Source of the DNA: Ruminococcus sp. | GTDB taxonomy: Bacteria; Bacillota; Clostridia; Oscillospirales; Ruminococcaceae | Direction: 5' to 3' | DNA length: 64,000 bases | NCBI GenBank assembly: GCA_022768805.1 | Contig: JALELB010000010.1 | Location: 1-64,000, forward strand | Part shown: positions 32,593-42,519 of the stretch, piece after piece | Numbering within the stretch: position 1 is the first letter of the stretch | How the letters are laid out: each line of letters starts with the position of its first letter | Made by a program: the position numbers and the translations under genes | Notes under the pieces: generated by a model | Database searches by the model: none | What the model saw: the letters and a program-made list of their open reading frames with translations, nothing else | Told to the model about the DNA's origin: nothing

Positions 32593-33552
32593 ATGACAGA
32601 AAAGTTTAAGGTGAGTCTTGAAAAGATCATTGAGGAATTCAAGCTGGAAACAATCTATATTCACAAGGAACCCAAGGATATTCAGATCGAAGAAAATGAC
32701 GTGAACCGTCCTGGCCTGCAGCTGATGGGGTTTTATGAGTACTTTAATCCGGAGCGGATTCAGATTATCGGCAAAATGGAGTTTGCCTATCTGTCCACCA
32801 TTGATGAAAAGACCCGGCGTGACCGGCTGGAGATGCTGTTTGCCCAGAAGCTGCCGGCGCTGATTATTACCCGGGAGCTGCCGTACTTTTCCGAAATGCT
32901 GGAGTTTGCCAAGCAGTATGAGGTTCCCCTGCTGCGCAGCAAGGAGAGTACCTCCAATTTTATGTCCGGACTGATTGCCTTTCTGAACCTGAACCTGGCA
33001 CCCCGGATCACCCGGCACGGGGTGCTGATTGAAATCTACGGCGAGGGTGTGTTCATCACCGGGGAAAGCGGCGTGGGCAAGAGCGAGACCGCCATCGAGC
33101 TGGTTAAGCGCGGACATCGTCTGGTGGCGGATGACGCAGTGGAGATCCGCAAGGTGTCCAATATCAGTCTGGTGGGCAGCTCCCCGGACAATATCCGGCA
33201 CTTCCTGGAGCTGCGCGGCATCGGCATCATCAACGCCCGCCGGCTGTTCGGTATGGGTGCCGTCAAGATGACCGAAAAAATCGACCTGATCGTAGAAATG
33301 GAACTCTGGAATCCGGAGAAAATCTATGACAGAATGGGCGTGGACAGCCAGTACACCTCCATTCTCGGGGTGAAGGTTCCGTCCCTGACCATCCCGGTGA
33401 AGCCCGGCAGAAACCTTGCAGTAATTATGGAGGTAGCGGCGATGAACAATCGTCAGAAAAAGATGGGCTACAATGCGGCCCAGGAGCTGCTGGACCGGCT
33501 GGGTCTGGATATGGAAAGCAAGGAAACCGTGAAGAATTACGAGCAATTCTAA
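32593..33552 (+). CDS. hprK: HPr kinase/phosphorylase
   Basis: The 319-residue product phosphorylates and dephosphorylates HPr on Ser46 and so controls carbon catabolite repression. It shows catalytic His142, the P-loop GESGVGKS (157-164) and the HPrK signature LELRGIGIINARRLFG (about 205-220). Length is typical (about 310-320). It opens a six-gene transcript with php, murB, rapZ, whiA and dnaE. No ptsH is nearby. Confidence 0.95.
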   Translation: MTEKFKVSLEKIIEEFKLETIYIHKEPKDIQIEENDVNRPGLQLMGFYEYFNPERIQIIGKMEFAYLSTIDEKTRRDRLEMLFAQKLPALIITRELPYFSEMLEFAKQYEVPLLRSKESTSNFMSGLIAFLNLNLAPRITRHGVLIEIYGEGVFITGESGVGKSETAIELVKRGHRLVADDAVEIRKVSNISLVGSSPDNIRHFLELRGIGIINARRLFGMGAVKMTEKIDLIVEMELWNPEKIYDRMGVDSQYTSILGVKVPSLTIPVKPGRNLAVIMEVAAMNNRQKKMGYNAAQELLDRLGLDMESKETVKNYEQF

Positions 33553-33574
33553 GGCAATACCAGGAGGCAGACTG

Positions 33575-34297
33575 ATGCACATTCAGGCAGATTTACATTG
33601 TCATTCCATCGCATCCACCCATGCGTATTCCACCATCAACGAACTGGCACAGTCGGCAAAGGAAGCGGGTATCCGGCTGTTTGCCCTGACGGATCACGGA
33701 CCTGCGGAGCCGGATGCGCCCCATGTATGGCATTTCCACAATTACAAGATTCTCCCCCGGGAGATCTGCGGCATACCCATGCTCCGGGGGGTGGAGGCGA
33801 ATATCGTGGACGAGGATGGGAATCTGGATCTGGACGAAAAAGAGCTGGGGAATATGGAGTGGGTCATTGCGTCCTTGCATAAGCCGGTGGTGCCTTCCAT
33901 GACTGCGGAGGCATGTACCCGGGCATATCAGCGGCTTGCAAAGGAGAATGAGGCGGTGGATGTGATCGGACACTGTACCACGGATTTCTTTCCCTTTGAC
34001 TATTCGCCTGTGCTCAAATGCTTCAAGGAATACAACAAGCTGGTGGAGCTGAACGAAAGCTCCATTCTCTACAAGCCCGGCTCCCGGCAGAATGCCTATG
34101 AGATTTTCCGGCTCTGCAAAGAGCTGGAGGTGCCCATTGTGGTGAATACGGACTGCCATTACTGCACCCTTATCGGGCAGGTACCCCAGTCCATGCAGCT
34201 GCTGGAAAGTTTAGATTTCCCGGAGGAGCTGATTTTTAATGCAGAGGCAGAGCGTGTAAAGGAATGGGTGGCGAAAAAGCGGAATATCCTGTTCTGA
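33575..34297 (+). CDS. PHP-domain phosphatase, YcdX-like
   Basis: The 240-residue product is a single PHP domain. It carries the metal-binding motifs DLHCHS (6-11), LTDHGP, then later His residues in VIGHC and NTDCHY. The layout matches the trinuclear-metal YcdX family of phosphatases. The physiological substrate is unknown. It lies 22 nt after hprK and 27 nt before murB. Confidence 0.87.
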   Translation: MHIQADLHCHSIASTHAYSTINELAQSAKEAGIRLFALTDHGPAEPDAPHVWHFHNYKILPREICGIPMLRGVEANIVDEDGNLDLDEKELGNMEWVIASLHKPVVPSMTAEACTRAYQRLAKENEAVDVIGHCTTDFFPFDYSPVLKCFKEYNKLVELNESSILYKPGSRQNAYEIFRLCKELEVPIVVNTDCHYCTLIGQVPQSMQLLESLDFPEELIFNAEAERVKEWVAKKRNILF

Positions 34298-34324
34298 GAA
34301 ATCATATAACAGCGAGGAGAAACT

Positions 34325-35230
34325 ATGACATATATCAATCAACTGGAAGCCCTGTGCCGGCAGTCGGGCTGTACCATGGAAACAGAAGTATCCTTGGCAG
34401 GTTACACCACCTTCCGGGTAGGCGGCCCCTGCCGGGTGCTGGTGCATGTGAACAGCGGCAGGACTGTGCAGGTGCTGGTGCAGTTTCTGCGCCGGGAGGG
34501 GATCCGCTTTGCCGTTCTGGGACGGGGCAGCAACGTGATCGTGCCGGACGAGGGCTTTGACGGGGTAGTACTGCTGTTCGGTTCAGCCTTCGGGCAGGTC
34601 ATCCGGCAGGAGAACCGGCTGATCTGCCAGGCGGGTGCATCCCTCAGAGCAGTGTGCAGTGCTGCGTTGGAGGCGGAACTCACCGGGCTGGAGTTTGCCT
34701 ATGGCATCCCCGGTACCGTGGGAGGCGGACTGTATATGAACGCCGGCGCCTATGGGGGAGAGCTGTCCGATGTGGTGGTATCCGCCGAGTATCTGGACCG
34801 GGAGGGAAACCTTTTGCAGATGGATGCGGAACAGATGGAGCTTTCCTACCGGCACAGCTGTTTTATGCACAACGGCGGCATCATTACCGGTGTGACCTTT
34901 CAGCTGCAGCCCGGGGATCCGGAACAGATCCGCACAGAAATGGAACAGACTCTGGAAAAGCGGAAGGCAAAGCAGCCCCTGGAGTATCCCAGCGCCGGCA
35001 GCACCTTTAAGCGGCCCCAGGGGGATTATGCTTCCCGGCTGATTGAGGTATGCGGCCTGAAGGGACTGTCCGTTGGGGGAGCAGAGGTCAGCCGCAAGCA
35101 TAGTGGATTTATCATCAACAAGGGCGGCGCTACCTGTGCCGATATTCTGGCTCTTGCAGACAGGGTGCAGCAGACCGTCCGGGAGCAGACCGGGTTTCAG
35201 CTGGAGCTGGAGCCGGTTGTGCTGAAATAA
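34325..35230 (+). CDS. murB: UDP-N-acetylmuramate dehydrogenase
   Basis: The 301-residue flavoenzyme reduces UDP-GlcNAc-enolpyruvate to UDP-MurNAc in peptidoglycan synthesis. It shows the FAD motif GRGSNVIV, GIPGTVGGGLYMNAGAYG and the active-site region SAGSTFKRP. The compact length and lack of the E. coli-specific loop mark it as type IIb, as in Firmicutes. It is followed by rapZ after 12 nt, a common clostridial order. Confidence 0.95.
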   Translation: MTYINQLEALCRQSGCTMETEVSLAGYTTFRVGGPCRVLVHVNSGRTVQVLVQFLRREGIRFAVLGRGSNVIVPDEGFDGVVLLFGSAFGQVIRQENRLICQAGASLRAVCSAALEAELTGLEFAYGIPGTVGGGLYMNAGAYGGELSDVVVSAEYLDREGNLLQMDAEQMELSYRHSCFMHNGGIITGVTFQLQPGDPEQIRTEMEQTLEKRKAKQPLEYPSAGSTFKRPQGDYASRLIEVCGLKGLSVGGAEVSRKHSGFIINKGGATCADILALADRVQQTVREQTGFQLELEPVVLK

Positions 35231-35242
35231 AGGGGGAGCAGC

Positions 35243-36112
35243 ATGCAGTTTACAGTTGTCACGGGGATGTCCGGATCAGGCAAGTCCCTGGCCATGAACG
35301 TGCTGGAGGACATCGGCTTCTACTGTATCGATAATATGCCGCCCCAGCTTTTGCATAAGTTTGTGGATCTGTGCATACAGTCCGGCGGAAAGCTGGAGCG
35401 GGTTGCCATTGCCATGGATATACGGTCCGGTGATTCCTTTGAGGAAATGCGTGCCCAGCTGGAGCAGATGAAGGGGGACGAGAAGCTGGATGTGAAGGTG
35501 CTGTTTCTGGAAGCCAGCGATGAGGTGATCCTCAAGCGCTACAAGGAAACCCGCCGGAAGCATCCTCTGGATACTGCCTACCAGGGCAGCCTGCACGATG
35601 CCATAGCGGCAGAGCGGGTGCGTCTGAATCCCTTGCGGGGGATTGCCAGCTATCTGATTGATACCTCCTACCTGTCCACCTCCCAGCTTAAGGAACAGGT
35701 TAAGTCCCTGTACCTGGAAAAATCCAGTGACTCCATGATGATTCAGCTGACCTCCTTCGGGTTTAAGTACGGTGCTACCACAGAAGCGGATCTGGTATTC
35801 GATGTGCGCTGCCTGCCCAACCCCTATTACGTGCAGGAGCTCCGGCCCCATTCGGGCTGTGACGCCTGTGTGCGGGAGTATGTGATGTCTTTTCCCCAGT
35901 CCCGGCAGCTGCTGGACAAGCTGAAGGATCTGCTGGATTTTTTGATTCCGCTTTATGTGGGGGAGGGCAAAAGCCAGCTGATTATTGCCTTCGGCTGCAC
36001 CGGCGGAAAGCACCGTTCCGTGACCTTTGCGGAGCTGATCGGGGATTATCTGGCCCAGAAGGGACTGTGTGTGCATAAAAGTCACCGGGATATCCAGAAG
36101 GATCGGACATAA
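35243..36112 (+). CDS. rapZ: RapZ/YvcJ-family nucleotide-binding protein
   Basis: The 289-residue product has the P-loop GMSGSGKS (8-15). The C-terminal RapZ domain contains DVRCLPNPYY, FGCTGGKHRSV and a final VHKSHRDI segment. In E. coli RapZ guides RNase E to a small RNA. In Bacillus, YvcJ hydrolyses nucleotides and affects competence. The role here is not certain. The usual partner yvcK is missing between this gene and whiA. Confidence 0.93.
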   Translation: MQFTVVTGMSGSGKSLAMNVLEDIGFYCIDNMPPQLLHKFVDLCIQSGGKLERVAIAMDIRSGDSFEEMRAQLEQMKGDEKLDVKVLFLEASDEVILKRYKETRRKHPLDTAYQGSLHDAIAAERVRLNPLRGIASYLIDTSYLSTSQLKEQVKSLYLEKSSDSMMIQLTSFGFKYGATTEADLVFDVRCLPNPYYVQELRPHSGCDACVREYVMSFPQSRQLLDKLKDLLDFLIPLYVGEGKSQLIIAFGCTGGKHRSVTFAELIGDYLAQKGLCVHKSHRDIQKDRT

Positions 36113-36123
36113 GGCGGTGAACT

Positions 36124-37026
36124 ATGATTTCATTTTCCAACCAGGTCAAGCGGGAGCTTTGCACCACCATTACAGACGGGGACAAAGCCTATGCCTGCCT
36201 GTACGGCATGCTGCTGTTTGCCAGGCAGCTGCGGCAGGATGAGATTGTGCTGCAAAGCGAGTCAGACGCTTTTTCCACGCTGATGCCCCGGCTGTTCCGC
36301 CGGGTATTCGGGGACCGGGTGCAGCCCCGGATGGAATCCAGTGAGCACGGGATGCTGTATACCCTGTCCGTGTCGGATCCGGAGCAGGTGCACACCGTGC
36401 TGGAGCTGTACCATATTACCCTGCCGGAGCGTCCGCTTCAAATGACCAATGTGGTGACCAATAGTCTGGGTGCATTTACAGCGGGCGCATTTCTGTCCTG
36501 CGGCAGCATGACGGATCCCAACAAGGAGTATCATCTGGAATTTGCTTTGCCCTGTGTGCAGCTGGAGGAGCCCCTGTCCCAGATCCTGCTGGCTATCGGG
36601 GTAAATGCCAAAACGGTGCTGCGGAAGGGCATACCGGTGGTGTACCTTAAAAATTCCGAACAGATCGAGGATCTGCTGACCTTTATGGGGGCACAGCAGG
36701 GAACCATTGATTTTATCAACGTGGAAATATTAAAAAACGTGCGCAACAAAGCCAACCGCATCAGCAACTGCGATATGGCCAATATCAACAAGGTAATGCT
36801 GGCTGCGGAGCGGCAGATCCGGGACATTCTGCTGATTGACGAGCGGATGGGTCTGGATGCTCTGCCCCCGGATCTGCAGCAGATGGCGCTTCTGCGGCTG
36901 GACAATCCGGAGCTGAGCCTGAAGGAACTGGGGGAGCTGCTGGATCCTCCCATCGGCCGCTCGGGAGTGAACCACCGGCTCAGACGTCTGCAGGAGCTGG
37001 CAGATTCCTTGCGTACATCATCATAA
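36124..37026 (+). CDS. whiA: WhiA-family DNA-binding regulator
   Basis: The 300-residue product has an N-terminal LAGLIDADG-like region (about 90-170). A C-terminal helix-turn-helix (about 220-295) contains NPELSLKELGELLDPPIGRSGVNHRLRRL. WhiA controls sporulation in Streptomyces and affects division and chromosome segregation in Bacillus. It starts 11 nt after rapZ and precedes dnaE by 13 nt. Confidence 0.94.
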   Translation: MISFSNQVKRELCTTITDGDKAYACLYGMLLFARQLRQDEIVLQSESDAFSTLMPRLFRRVFGDRVQPRMESSEHGMLYTLSVSDPEQVHTVLELYHITLPERPLQMTNVVTNSLGAFTAGAFLSCGSMTDPNKEYHLEFALPCVQLEEPLSQILLAIGVNAKTVLRKGIPVVYLKNSEQIEDLLTFMGAQQGTIDFINVEILKNVRNKANRISNCDMANINKVMLAAERQIRDILLIDERMGLDALPPDLQQMALLRLDNPELSLKELGELLDPPIGRSGVNHRLRRLQELADSLRTSS

Positions 37027-37039
37027 AGGGAGGAAAACC

Positions 37040-40000
37040 ATGCCGGATTTTGTGCATCTGCATGTGCATACGGAATACAGCCTGCTGGACGGGGCTTGCC
37101 GGATCCGGCAGCTGGTGCAGCGGGTAAAGGAGCTGGGACAGACTGCTGTTGCGATTACCGACCACGGCTGCATGTATGGGGCAGTGGAGTTCTGGCAGGC
37201 GGCAAAGGAGGCAGGCGTCAAGCCCATCATTGGCTGCGAGGTCTATGTTGCCCCCCGGAGCCGGCATGACAAGGTACATCGGCTGGATACCAGCCCCTAT
37301 CACCTGGTTCTCCTGTGCCGGAACCAGACCGGCTATCAGAATCTCATCAAGCTGGTATCCCTGGGCTATATTGAGGGATTTTACAGTAAGCCCCGGGTGG
37401 ATATGGATCTGTTGGAGCAGTATCACGAGGGGCTGATCTGTCTGTCCGCATGCCTGGCAGGGGAAATCCCCAGACGGCTGATGAACGGAGATTATGCAGG
37501 GGCAAAGGAAACTGCCCTGGGGTACCAGCGCATCTTCGGGGCGGACAGCTATTATATCGAGGTACAGGATCATGGCCTGCGGGAGCAGAAAGCCATCCTG
37601 CCCCAGCTGTATCGGCTGTCCCGGGAAACCGGCATTCCCCTGGCTGCTACCAACGACGCCCATTATATCACCAGGGAGGATGCTTCCCTGCAGCATGTGC
37701 TGCTGTGCATCCAGACCAACAAGACCGTGGAGGATCCCAACGGCATGGGATTTGAAACGGATGAATTCTATATCAAATCCGGAGAGGAAATGGCGGAGCT
37801 GTTCCGAGCAGTACCGGAGGCCATCTCCAATACGGCGGTCATTGCGGAGCAGTGCAATGTGGAATTCACCTTTGGTCAGCTGAAGCTGCCTCGGTTCCGG
37901 ATGGAGGGGGTAACGGATACCACCGCCTTTTTCCGACAGCTGTGCAGGGAGGGTCTGCATCGCCGGTACGGGGAGGATCCCTCTGCTGAAATCCGGGAAC
38001 GGATGCAGTACGAGCTGGGCATTATTGAACAGATGGGCTATGTGGATTATTTCCTGATTGTATGGGATTTTATCCGCTACGCCCGTCAGATCGGCGTACC
38101 GGTGGGACCGGGGCGGGGCTCCGGCGCCGGCAGCATCTGCGCCTACTGTATCGGTATCACCGGTATTGACCCCATGCGCTATCATCTGCTGTTTGAGCGG
38201 TTTCTGAATCCGGAGCGGGTCAGCATGCCGGATTTTGATATTGACTTCTGCATCGAGGGACGGCAGCGTGTCATTGACTATGTGATTGAAAAATACGGCA
38301 GTGACCGGGTTGCCCAGATCATCGCTTTTGATACCATGAAAGCAAAGGCAGCGGTGCGGGATACGGGCAGAGCCATGGCGCTGCCCTATGGTCTGTGCGA
38401 CCGGGTTGCCAAGCTGATTCCCCCGGAACTCAATATGACCATTGCCGGCGCACTCCAAGCCAGCAAGGAGCTGGCCGAACTGTATGATACGGATACCCGG
38501 GTGCATAGGCTGCTGGATATGGCACAGCGGCTGGAGGGCATGCCCAGGCACGCCACCACCCATGCGGCAGGGGTGGTGATTGCCAGTGCGCCGGTCAGCG
38601 AATTTGTGCCCCTGCAAAAGAATGAGGATGCCATTGTCACCCAGTACCCCATGACCACCCTGGAGCAGCTGGGGCTGCTGAAAATGGACTTTCTGGGACT
38701 GCGGAATCTGACGGTGATCCGGGACGCCTGTCAGGCAATTCATGCCTTTCAGCCGGACTTTTCCATTGACCGGATTCCCCTGGCTGACCCGGAGGTATAC
38801 CGGATGATGTCCAAGGGGGATACCTGCGGTGTATTTCAGTTTGAAAGCCCCGGCATGCAGCGGGTGCTGACCAGGCTGGAGCCCACCTGCCTGGAGGATC
38901 TCATTGCCGTGATTTCCCTGTACCGGCCCGGCCCCATGGAGTCCATTCCCCGGTATATCCGCAACCGGCATGCGCCGGAGCAGATCACCTATGCCCATCC
39001 CTTACTGGAGCCCATTCTCCGGGTCACCTATGGGTGTATGGTATATCAGGAGCAGGTAATGGAAATTTGCCGCAGCCTTGCCGGCTATTCCTACGGCAGA
39101 GCGGATCTGGTGCGTCGGGCGATGGCAAAGAAGAAGCATGCGGTGATGGAAGCAGAGCGCCAGACCTTTGTGTGGGGCAGCAGGAATCCGGACGGTTCAG
39201 TGAGCTGCCCCGGAGCGGTAGCCAACGGGGTTCCGGAGGATACGGCCAATGAAATCTTTGACCAGATGACCAGCTTTGCGTCCTATGCCTTCAACAAATC
39301 CCATGCGGCAGCCTATGCCTATCTTGCCTATCAGACCGCCTATTTGAAATGTCATTACTTTCCTCAGTATATGGCTGCGCTGATGACCAGTGTGCTGAGC
39401 AATACCTCCAAGCTCATGGAGTATATTTCCCTGTGCGAGGAAAAGGGCGTAGCAGTGTGCAGACCGGATGTGAATGTCAGCGATATGGGCTTTACCGTAG
39501 GAGGGAAGGGGATTCACTTCGGCCTGCTGGCAGTCAAAGGACTGGGCAAGGGCGTGATTGGCCAGGTAATCCGGGAACGGCAGGAAAACGGGGTGTATCG
39601 CAGCTTTCCGGATTTCTGTGACCGGATGGTCCGGCGGGATGTGGGCAAGCGGACAGTGGAGAATCTGATCCGGTGCGGTGCGCTGGATGGCCTGGGGCAC
39701 AACCGGCGTGAAATGCTGATGTGTTTTGAACAGATTATGGATGCCCAGGCAGGCAGCAGCCGGGCGCTGATCCAGGGACAGATGGATCTGTTCGGACAGG
39801 GTGAAGTCATCCAGGAGAGTGTCCCCATTCCCAGGATGGAGGAATTCCCACCCAATCAGCTGCTGCGGATGGAAAAGGAGCTGACGGGCATGTATCTGTC
39901 CGGACATCCGCTTGGACATCTGCAGTGGTGCAGGCGGCTTCTTCGCCTGCCGGAGCTGAAAGAGCTGGAAACTGCAAAGGACGGAGACGGGGTCAGCGTG

Positions 40001-40525
40001 CTCTGCATGCTCCAGTCCCAAAAGCCCCATGTGGCACGGAATGGGGAAAAAATGTGCTTTCTTACTCTGGAGGATCTGTCCGGCACAGGGGAAGCGGTTG
40101 TGTTTCCTTCCTTGTTTGCCCAGCGGAGCGGTATGCTGGAGCCGGAGCAGGTGCTGCTGATTCACGGCAGAATTTCCGCAAAGGATGGTCAAAACAGTAT
40201 TCTCTGCAACGAGATCCAGCCCGGTGAGCAGATTCAGCAGCTGCTGGCAGTCAGACAGCTTTGCATTAAGCTGCGATCGGACGAAAATGCTGTGCAGCAG
40301 GCGGTGACAGAGCTATGCCGATGCAATCCCGGGCAAATTCCGGTCTGCTTTTATCTGACGGATCAGCGGCGGTATGTGTCCTCCCGGCGAATTCCCGGGG
40401 TGGAGCTTACAGCGGCCTTTCGGGATGCGCTTTGCAGGATTGTCTCGGAGAGCAGCGTGGGAATGGTGCCCCGGGTGAACGGAAAATTGTCGGCGAATAC
40501 AAAAAATGCGGGGAAAGCCCCTTGA
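37040..40525 (+). CDS. dnaE: DNA polymerase III subunit alpha, DnaE type
   Basis: The 1161-residue product is a C-family replicative polymerase. It has an N-terminal PHP domain (HLHVHTEYSLLDG, residues 6-18) and palm motifs such as GRGSGAGSI and MPDFDIDFC. It also has the FNKSHAAAYAYLAYQTAYLK region and a C-terminal HhH and OB-fold region. Firmicutes also use PolC; DnaE then extends primers. It closes the hprK operon, and its stop codon overlaps the next promoter. Confidence 0.95.
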   Translation: MPDFVHLHVHTEYSLLDGACRIRQLVQRVKELGQTAVAITDHGCMYGAVEFWQAAKEAGVKPIIGCEVYVAPRSRHDKVHRLDTSPYHLVLLCRNQTGYQNLIKLVSLGYIEGFYSKPRVDMDLLEQYHEGLICLSACLAGEIPRRLMNGDYAGAKETALGYQRIFGADSYYIEVQDHGLREQKAILPQLYRLSRETGIPLAATNDAHYITREDASLQHVLLCIQTNKTVEDPNGMGFETDEFYIKSGEEMAELFRAVPEAISNTAVIAEQCNVEFTFGQLKLPRFRMEGVTDTTAFFRQLCREGLHRRYGEDPSAEIRERMQYELGIIEQMGYVDYFLIVWDFIRYARQIGVPVGPGRGSGAGSICAYCIGITGIDPMRYHLLFERFLNPERVSMPDFDIDFCIEGRQRVIDYVIEKYGSDRVAQIIAFDTMKAKAAVRDTGRAMALPYGLCDRVAKLIPPELNMTIAGALQASKELAELYDTDTRVHRLLDMAQRLEGMPRHATTHAAGVVIASAPVSEFVPLQKNEDAIVTQYPMTTLEQLGLLKMDFLGLRNLTVIRDACQAIHAFQPDFSIDRIPLADPEVYRMMSKGDTCGVFQFESPGMQRVLTRLEPTCLEDLIAVISLYRPGPMESIPRYIRNRHAPEQITYAHPLLEPILRVTYGCMVYQEQVMEICRSLAGYSYGRADLVRRAMAKKKHAVMEAERQTFVWGSRNPDGSVSCPGAVANGVPEDTANEIFDQMTSFASYAFNKSHAAAYAYLAYQTAYLKCHYFPQYMAALMTSVLSNTSKLMEYISLCEEKGVAVCRPDVNVSDMGFTVGGKGIHFGLLAVKGLGKGVIGQVIRERQENGVYRSFPDFCDRMVRRDVGKRTVENLIRCGALDGLGHNRREMLMCFEQIMDAQAGSSRALIQGQMDLFGQGEVIQESVPIPRMEEFPPNQLLRMEKELTGMYLSGHPLGHLQWCRRLLRLPELKELETAKDGDGVSVLCMLQSQKPHVARNGEKMCFLTLEDLSGTGEAVVFPSLFAQRSGMLEPEQVLLIHGRISAKDGQNSILCNEIQPGEQIQQLLAVRQLCIKLRSDENAVQQAVTELCRCNPGQIPVCFYLTDQRRYVSSRRIPGVELTAAFRDALCRIVSESSVGMVPRVNGKLSANTKNAGKAP

Positions 40526-40549
40526 CAAAATGCAGAAAAGTAGTACAAT
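40522..40549 (+). promoter_or_regulatory. Sigma-A promoter of pfkA, overlapping the dnaE stop
   Basis: A perfect TTGACA (40522-40527), a 16-nt spacer and TACAAT (40544-40549). The dnaE TGA stop (40523-40525) lies inside the -35 box. Confidence 0.7.
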
Positions 40550-40585
40550 ATAAATTGTATAGTTTAGGATAGGAGTGTAGGTATC

Positions 40586-41545
40586 ATGAAAAAAATCGGC
40601 GTATTGACAAGCGGCGGAGATGCTCCGGGTATGAATGCAGCCATCCGTGCGGTGGTTCGTACTGCAATTTCCAAGAATATGCAGGTATTTGGCATCAACA
40701 GAGGCTATAACGGACTGATCAACGGTGATGTTTATGAAATGAATACCCGTAGTGTTTCGTCCATTATCCAGCGCGGCGGTACCCTGCTTTATACTGCCCG
40801 CTGCCCCGAATTCCGCACGGAAGAGGGACTGCAGAAGGCAAAGAAAACCTGTGAGGAGCTGGGTCTGGAGGGCATCGTAGTCATCGGCGGCGACGGTTCT
40901 TTCCGTGGTGCAGCTGACCTTTCTGCACGGGGCATTCTCTGCGTGGGTCTGCCGGGCACCATCGACAACGATATTGCCTGCACAGAATATACCATCGGCT
41001 ACGATACCGCTATGAATACGGTTGTGGAACTGGTGGACAAGCTGCGGGATACCTGTCATTCCCACGACCGCTGCAGCGTGGTAGAGGTTATGGGCAGAAA
41101 TGCAGGGCATATTGCGCTGAATACCGGTATTGCATGCGGCGCAACCTTTGTTCTTGTTCCGGAGCTTCCCTACGATCTGGATCAGGTTGCAAAGAAGATG
41201 CTGGAAACCAAGAAGACCGGCAAGCAGAACTTTATCGTCATTGTGGCAGAGGGCATTGGCAACTCTGAGCTGATTGCCAAGACACTGGAGGCCAAGACCG
41301 GCATTGAGGCAAGAGCCACTATTCTGGGTCATGTTCAGCGTGGCGGTTCTCCCACACTGCGTGATCGTGTGGTTGCCAGTGAGATGGGCTACTATGCAGT
41401 AGAACTGCTGGAAAATGACATCGGAAACCGTGTGGTCGGCATGCAGAATGGCAAGATCGTAGACTTCGATATTCAGGAAGCACTGTCTATGAAGAAGCCC
41501 TTTGACGAGAAGCTGTACCAGATTGCCAATACCATCAGTATCTGA
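40586..41545 (+). CDS. pfkA: ATP-dependent 6-phosphofructokinase
   Basis: The 319-residue product phosphorylates fructose 6-phosphate, the committed step of glycolysis. It has TSGGDAPGMNAAIR, IGGDGSFRGA with Gly at the ATP/PPi-deciding site, and the catalytic LPGTIDNDI with Asp127-type residues. It also has MGRNAGHIAL and LGHVQRGGSP. These features indicate the ATP-using bacterial form, not a PPi-dependent one. It has its own promoter and a very strong terminator. Confidence 0.95.
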   Translation: MKKIGVLTSGGDAPGMNAAIRAVVRTAISKNMQVFGINRGYNGLINGDVYEMNTRSVSSIIQRGGTLLYTARCPEFRTEEGLQKAKKTCEELGLEGIVVIGGDGSFRGAADLSARGILCVGLPGTIDNDIACTEYTIGYDTAMNTVVELVDKLRDTCHSHDRCSVVEVMGRNAGHIALNTGIACGATFVLVPELPYDLDQVAKKMLETKKTGKQNFIVIVAEGIGNSELIAKTLEAKTGIEARATILGHVQRGGSPTLRDRVVASEMGYYAVELLENDIGNRVVGMQNGKIVDFDIQEALSMKKPFDEKLYQIANTISI

Positions 41546-41591
41546 TTTGACAAGGCGGTGTGCTGTTGATAACGGCGCCGTCTGAATATGC

Positions 41592-41637
41592 AAAAAAGCC
41601 GTTCAAGCCGCTTTGTGCAACATTGAACGGCTTTTTT
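41592..41637 (+). terminator. Terminator of pfkA
   Basis: A perfect 15-bp stem (AAAAAAGCCGTTCAA / TTGAACGGCTTTTTT) with a 16-nt loop. It ends 18 nt before the proC start. Confidence 0.9.
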
Positions 41638-41655
41638 ATTCCGGGAGGAACAAGT

Positions 41656-42462
41656 ATGTGTAACACAGTAACCAGAATCGGATTTATCGGTGCGGGCAAT
41701 ATGGGTACCGCTATTATGAAAGCCATCCGGGCTAAATTCGATACCGTACAGCTTTATGCTGCAGATCCGGATCAAGCCAAGCTGACCGCCCTGGAGGAAC
41801 TGGGGGTACAGCCCTGTGCGGATGCAGCCGCTGTGACGGATGCCTGCAAGTATGTATTCCTGGCGGTAAAGCCCCAGGTGATGGAAGACGTACTGGACAG
41901 CATTGCCAGCCATGTGACTGGGGATACTGTGCTGGTTTCCATTGCAGCCGGCATCACCGGTCAGTACATCCAGTCCAGGATCCGGGCTGACGCCAAGGTG
42001 ATTCTGGTAATGCCCAATACGCCCCTGCTGCTGGGGGAGGGCGCTTCTGCCCTGGCACAGGTTGCACCCACCACCGACGAGGAGTTTTCCTTTGTACTGT
42101 CTGTGTTCGCCGCCTGCGGCAAGGCAGCGGTGGTGCCCGCTGACAAGATGAAGGAGATCATCGCCATCAACGGCAGCAGTCCTGCGTTTATTTATCTTTA
42201 TGCCAAGGGGTTTATGGACTATGCCGCATCCGTTGGCATTGATCCGCAGACCGCAGCGGTGCTGTTCAGTCAGAGCCTGATCGGTTCAGCAAAGATGATT
42301 ACCGACTCCGGCTATTCCATCGATGAGCTTATCAGAATGGTTTCTTCTCCCGGGGGCACTACTCTGGCGGGGCTGGATGCCTTGTATGAGGGGAAGCTGA
42401 CAGAGGTGGCGCAGGATGCCTGCGCACGGTGCACCAAGCGTGCCTATGAGCTGTCCAAGTAA
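41656..42462 (+). CDS. proC: Pyrroline-5-carboxylate reductase
   Basis: The 268-residue product makes proline from pyrroline-5-carboxylate with NAD(P)H. It has the Rossmann loop GFIGAGNMG (about 9-17), VMPNTP and the C-terminal signature around SSPGGTTLAGLDAL. Length fits the family. The start at 41656 has a GGGAGG site. It lies directly behind the pfkA terminator, so its own promoter is not obvious; a weak TTGACA at 41547 lacks a good -10 box. Confidence 0.94.
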   Translation: MCNTVTRIGFIGAGNMGTAIMKAIRAKFDTVQLYAADPDQAKLTALEELGVQPCADAAAVTDACKYVFLAVKPQVMEDVLDSIASHVTGDTVLVSIAAGITGQYIQSRIRADAKVILVMPNTPLLLGEGASALAQVAPTTDEEFSFVLSVFAACGKAAVVPADKMKEIIAINGSSPAFIYLYAKGFMDYAASVGIDPQTAAVLFSQSLIGSAKMITDSGYSIDELIRMVSSPGGTTLAGLDALYEGKLTEVAQDACARCTKRAYELSK

Positions 42463-42519
42463 TATCTGACGGGGGACATGCATATTCTCTACAAAAGGCT
42501 TGTACCGAGGAGGATGTGT

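Noticed and set aside
41547..41575. TTGACA at 41547 as promoter of proC
   Set aside because: The sequence 17 nt downstream (TAACGG) is a poor -10 box and the strong pfkA terminator lies after it.
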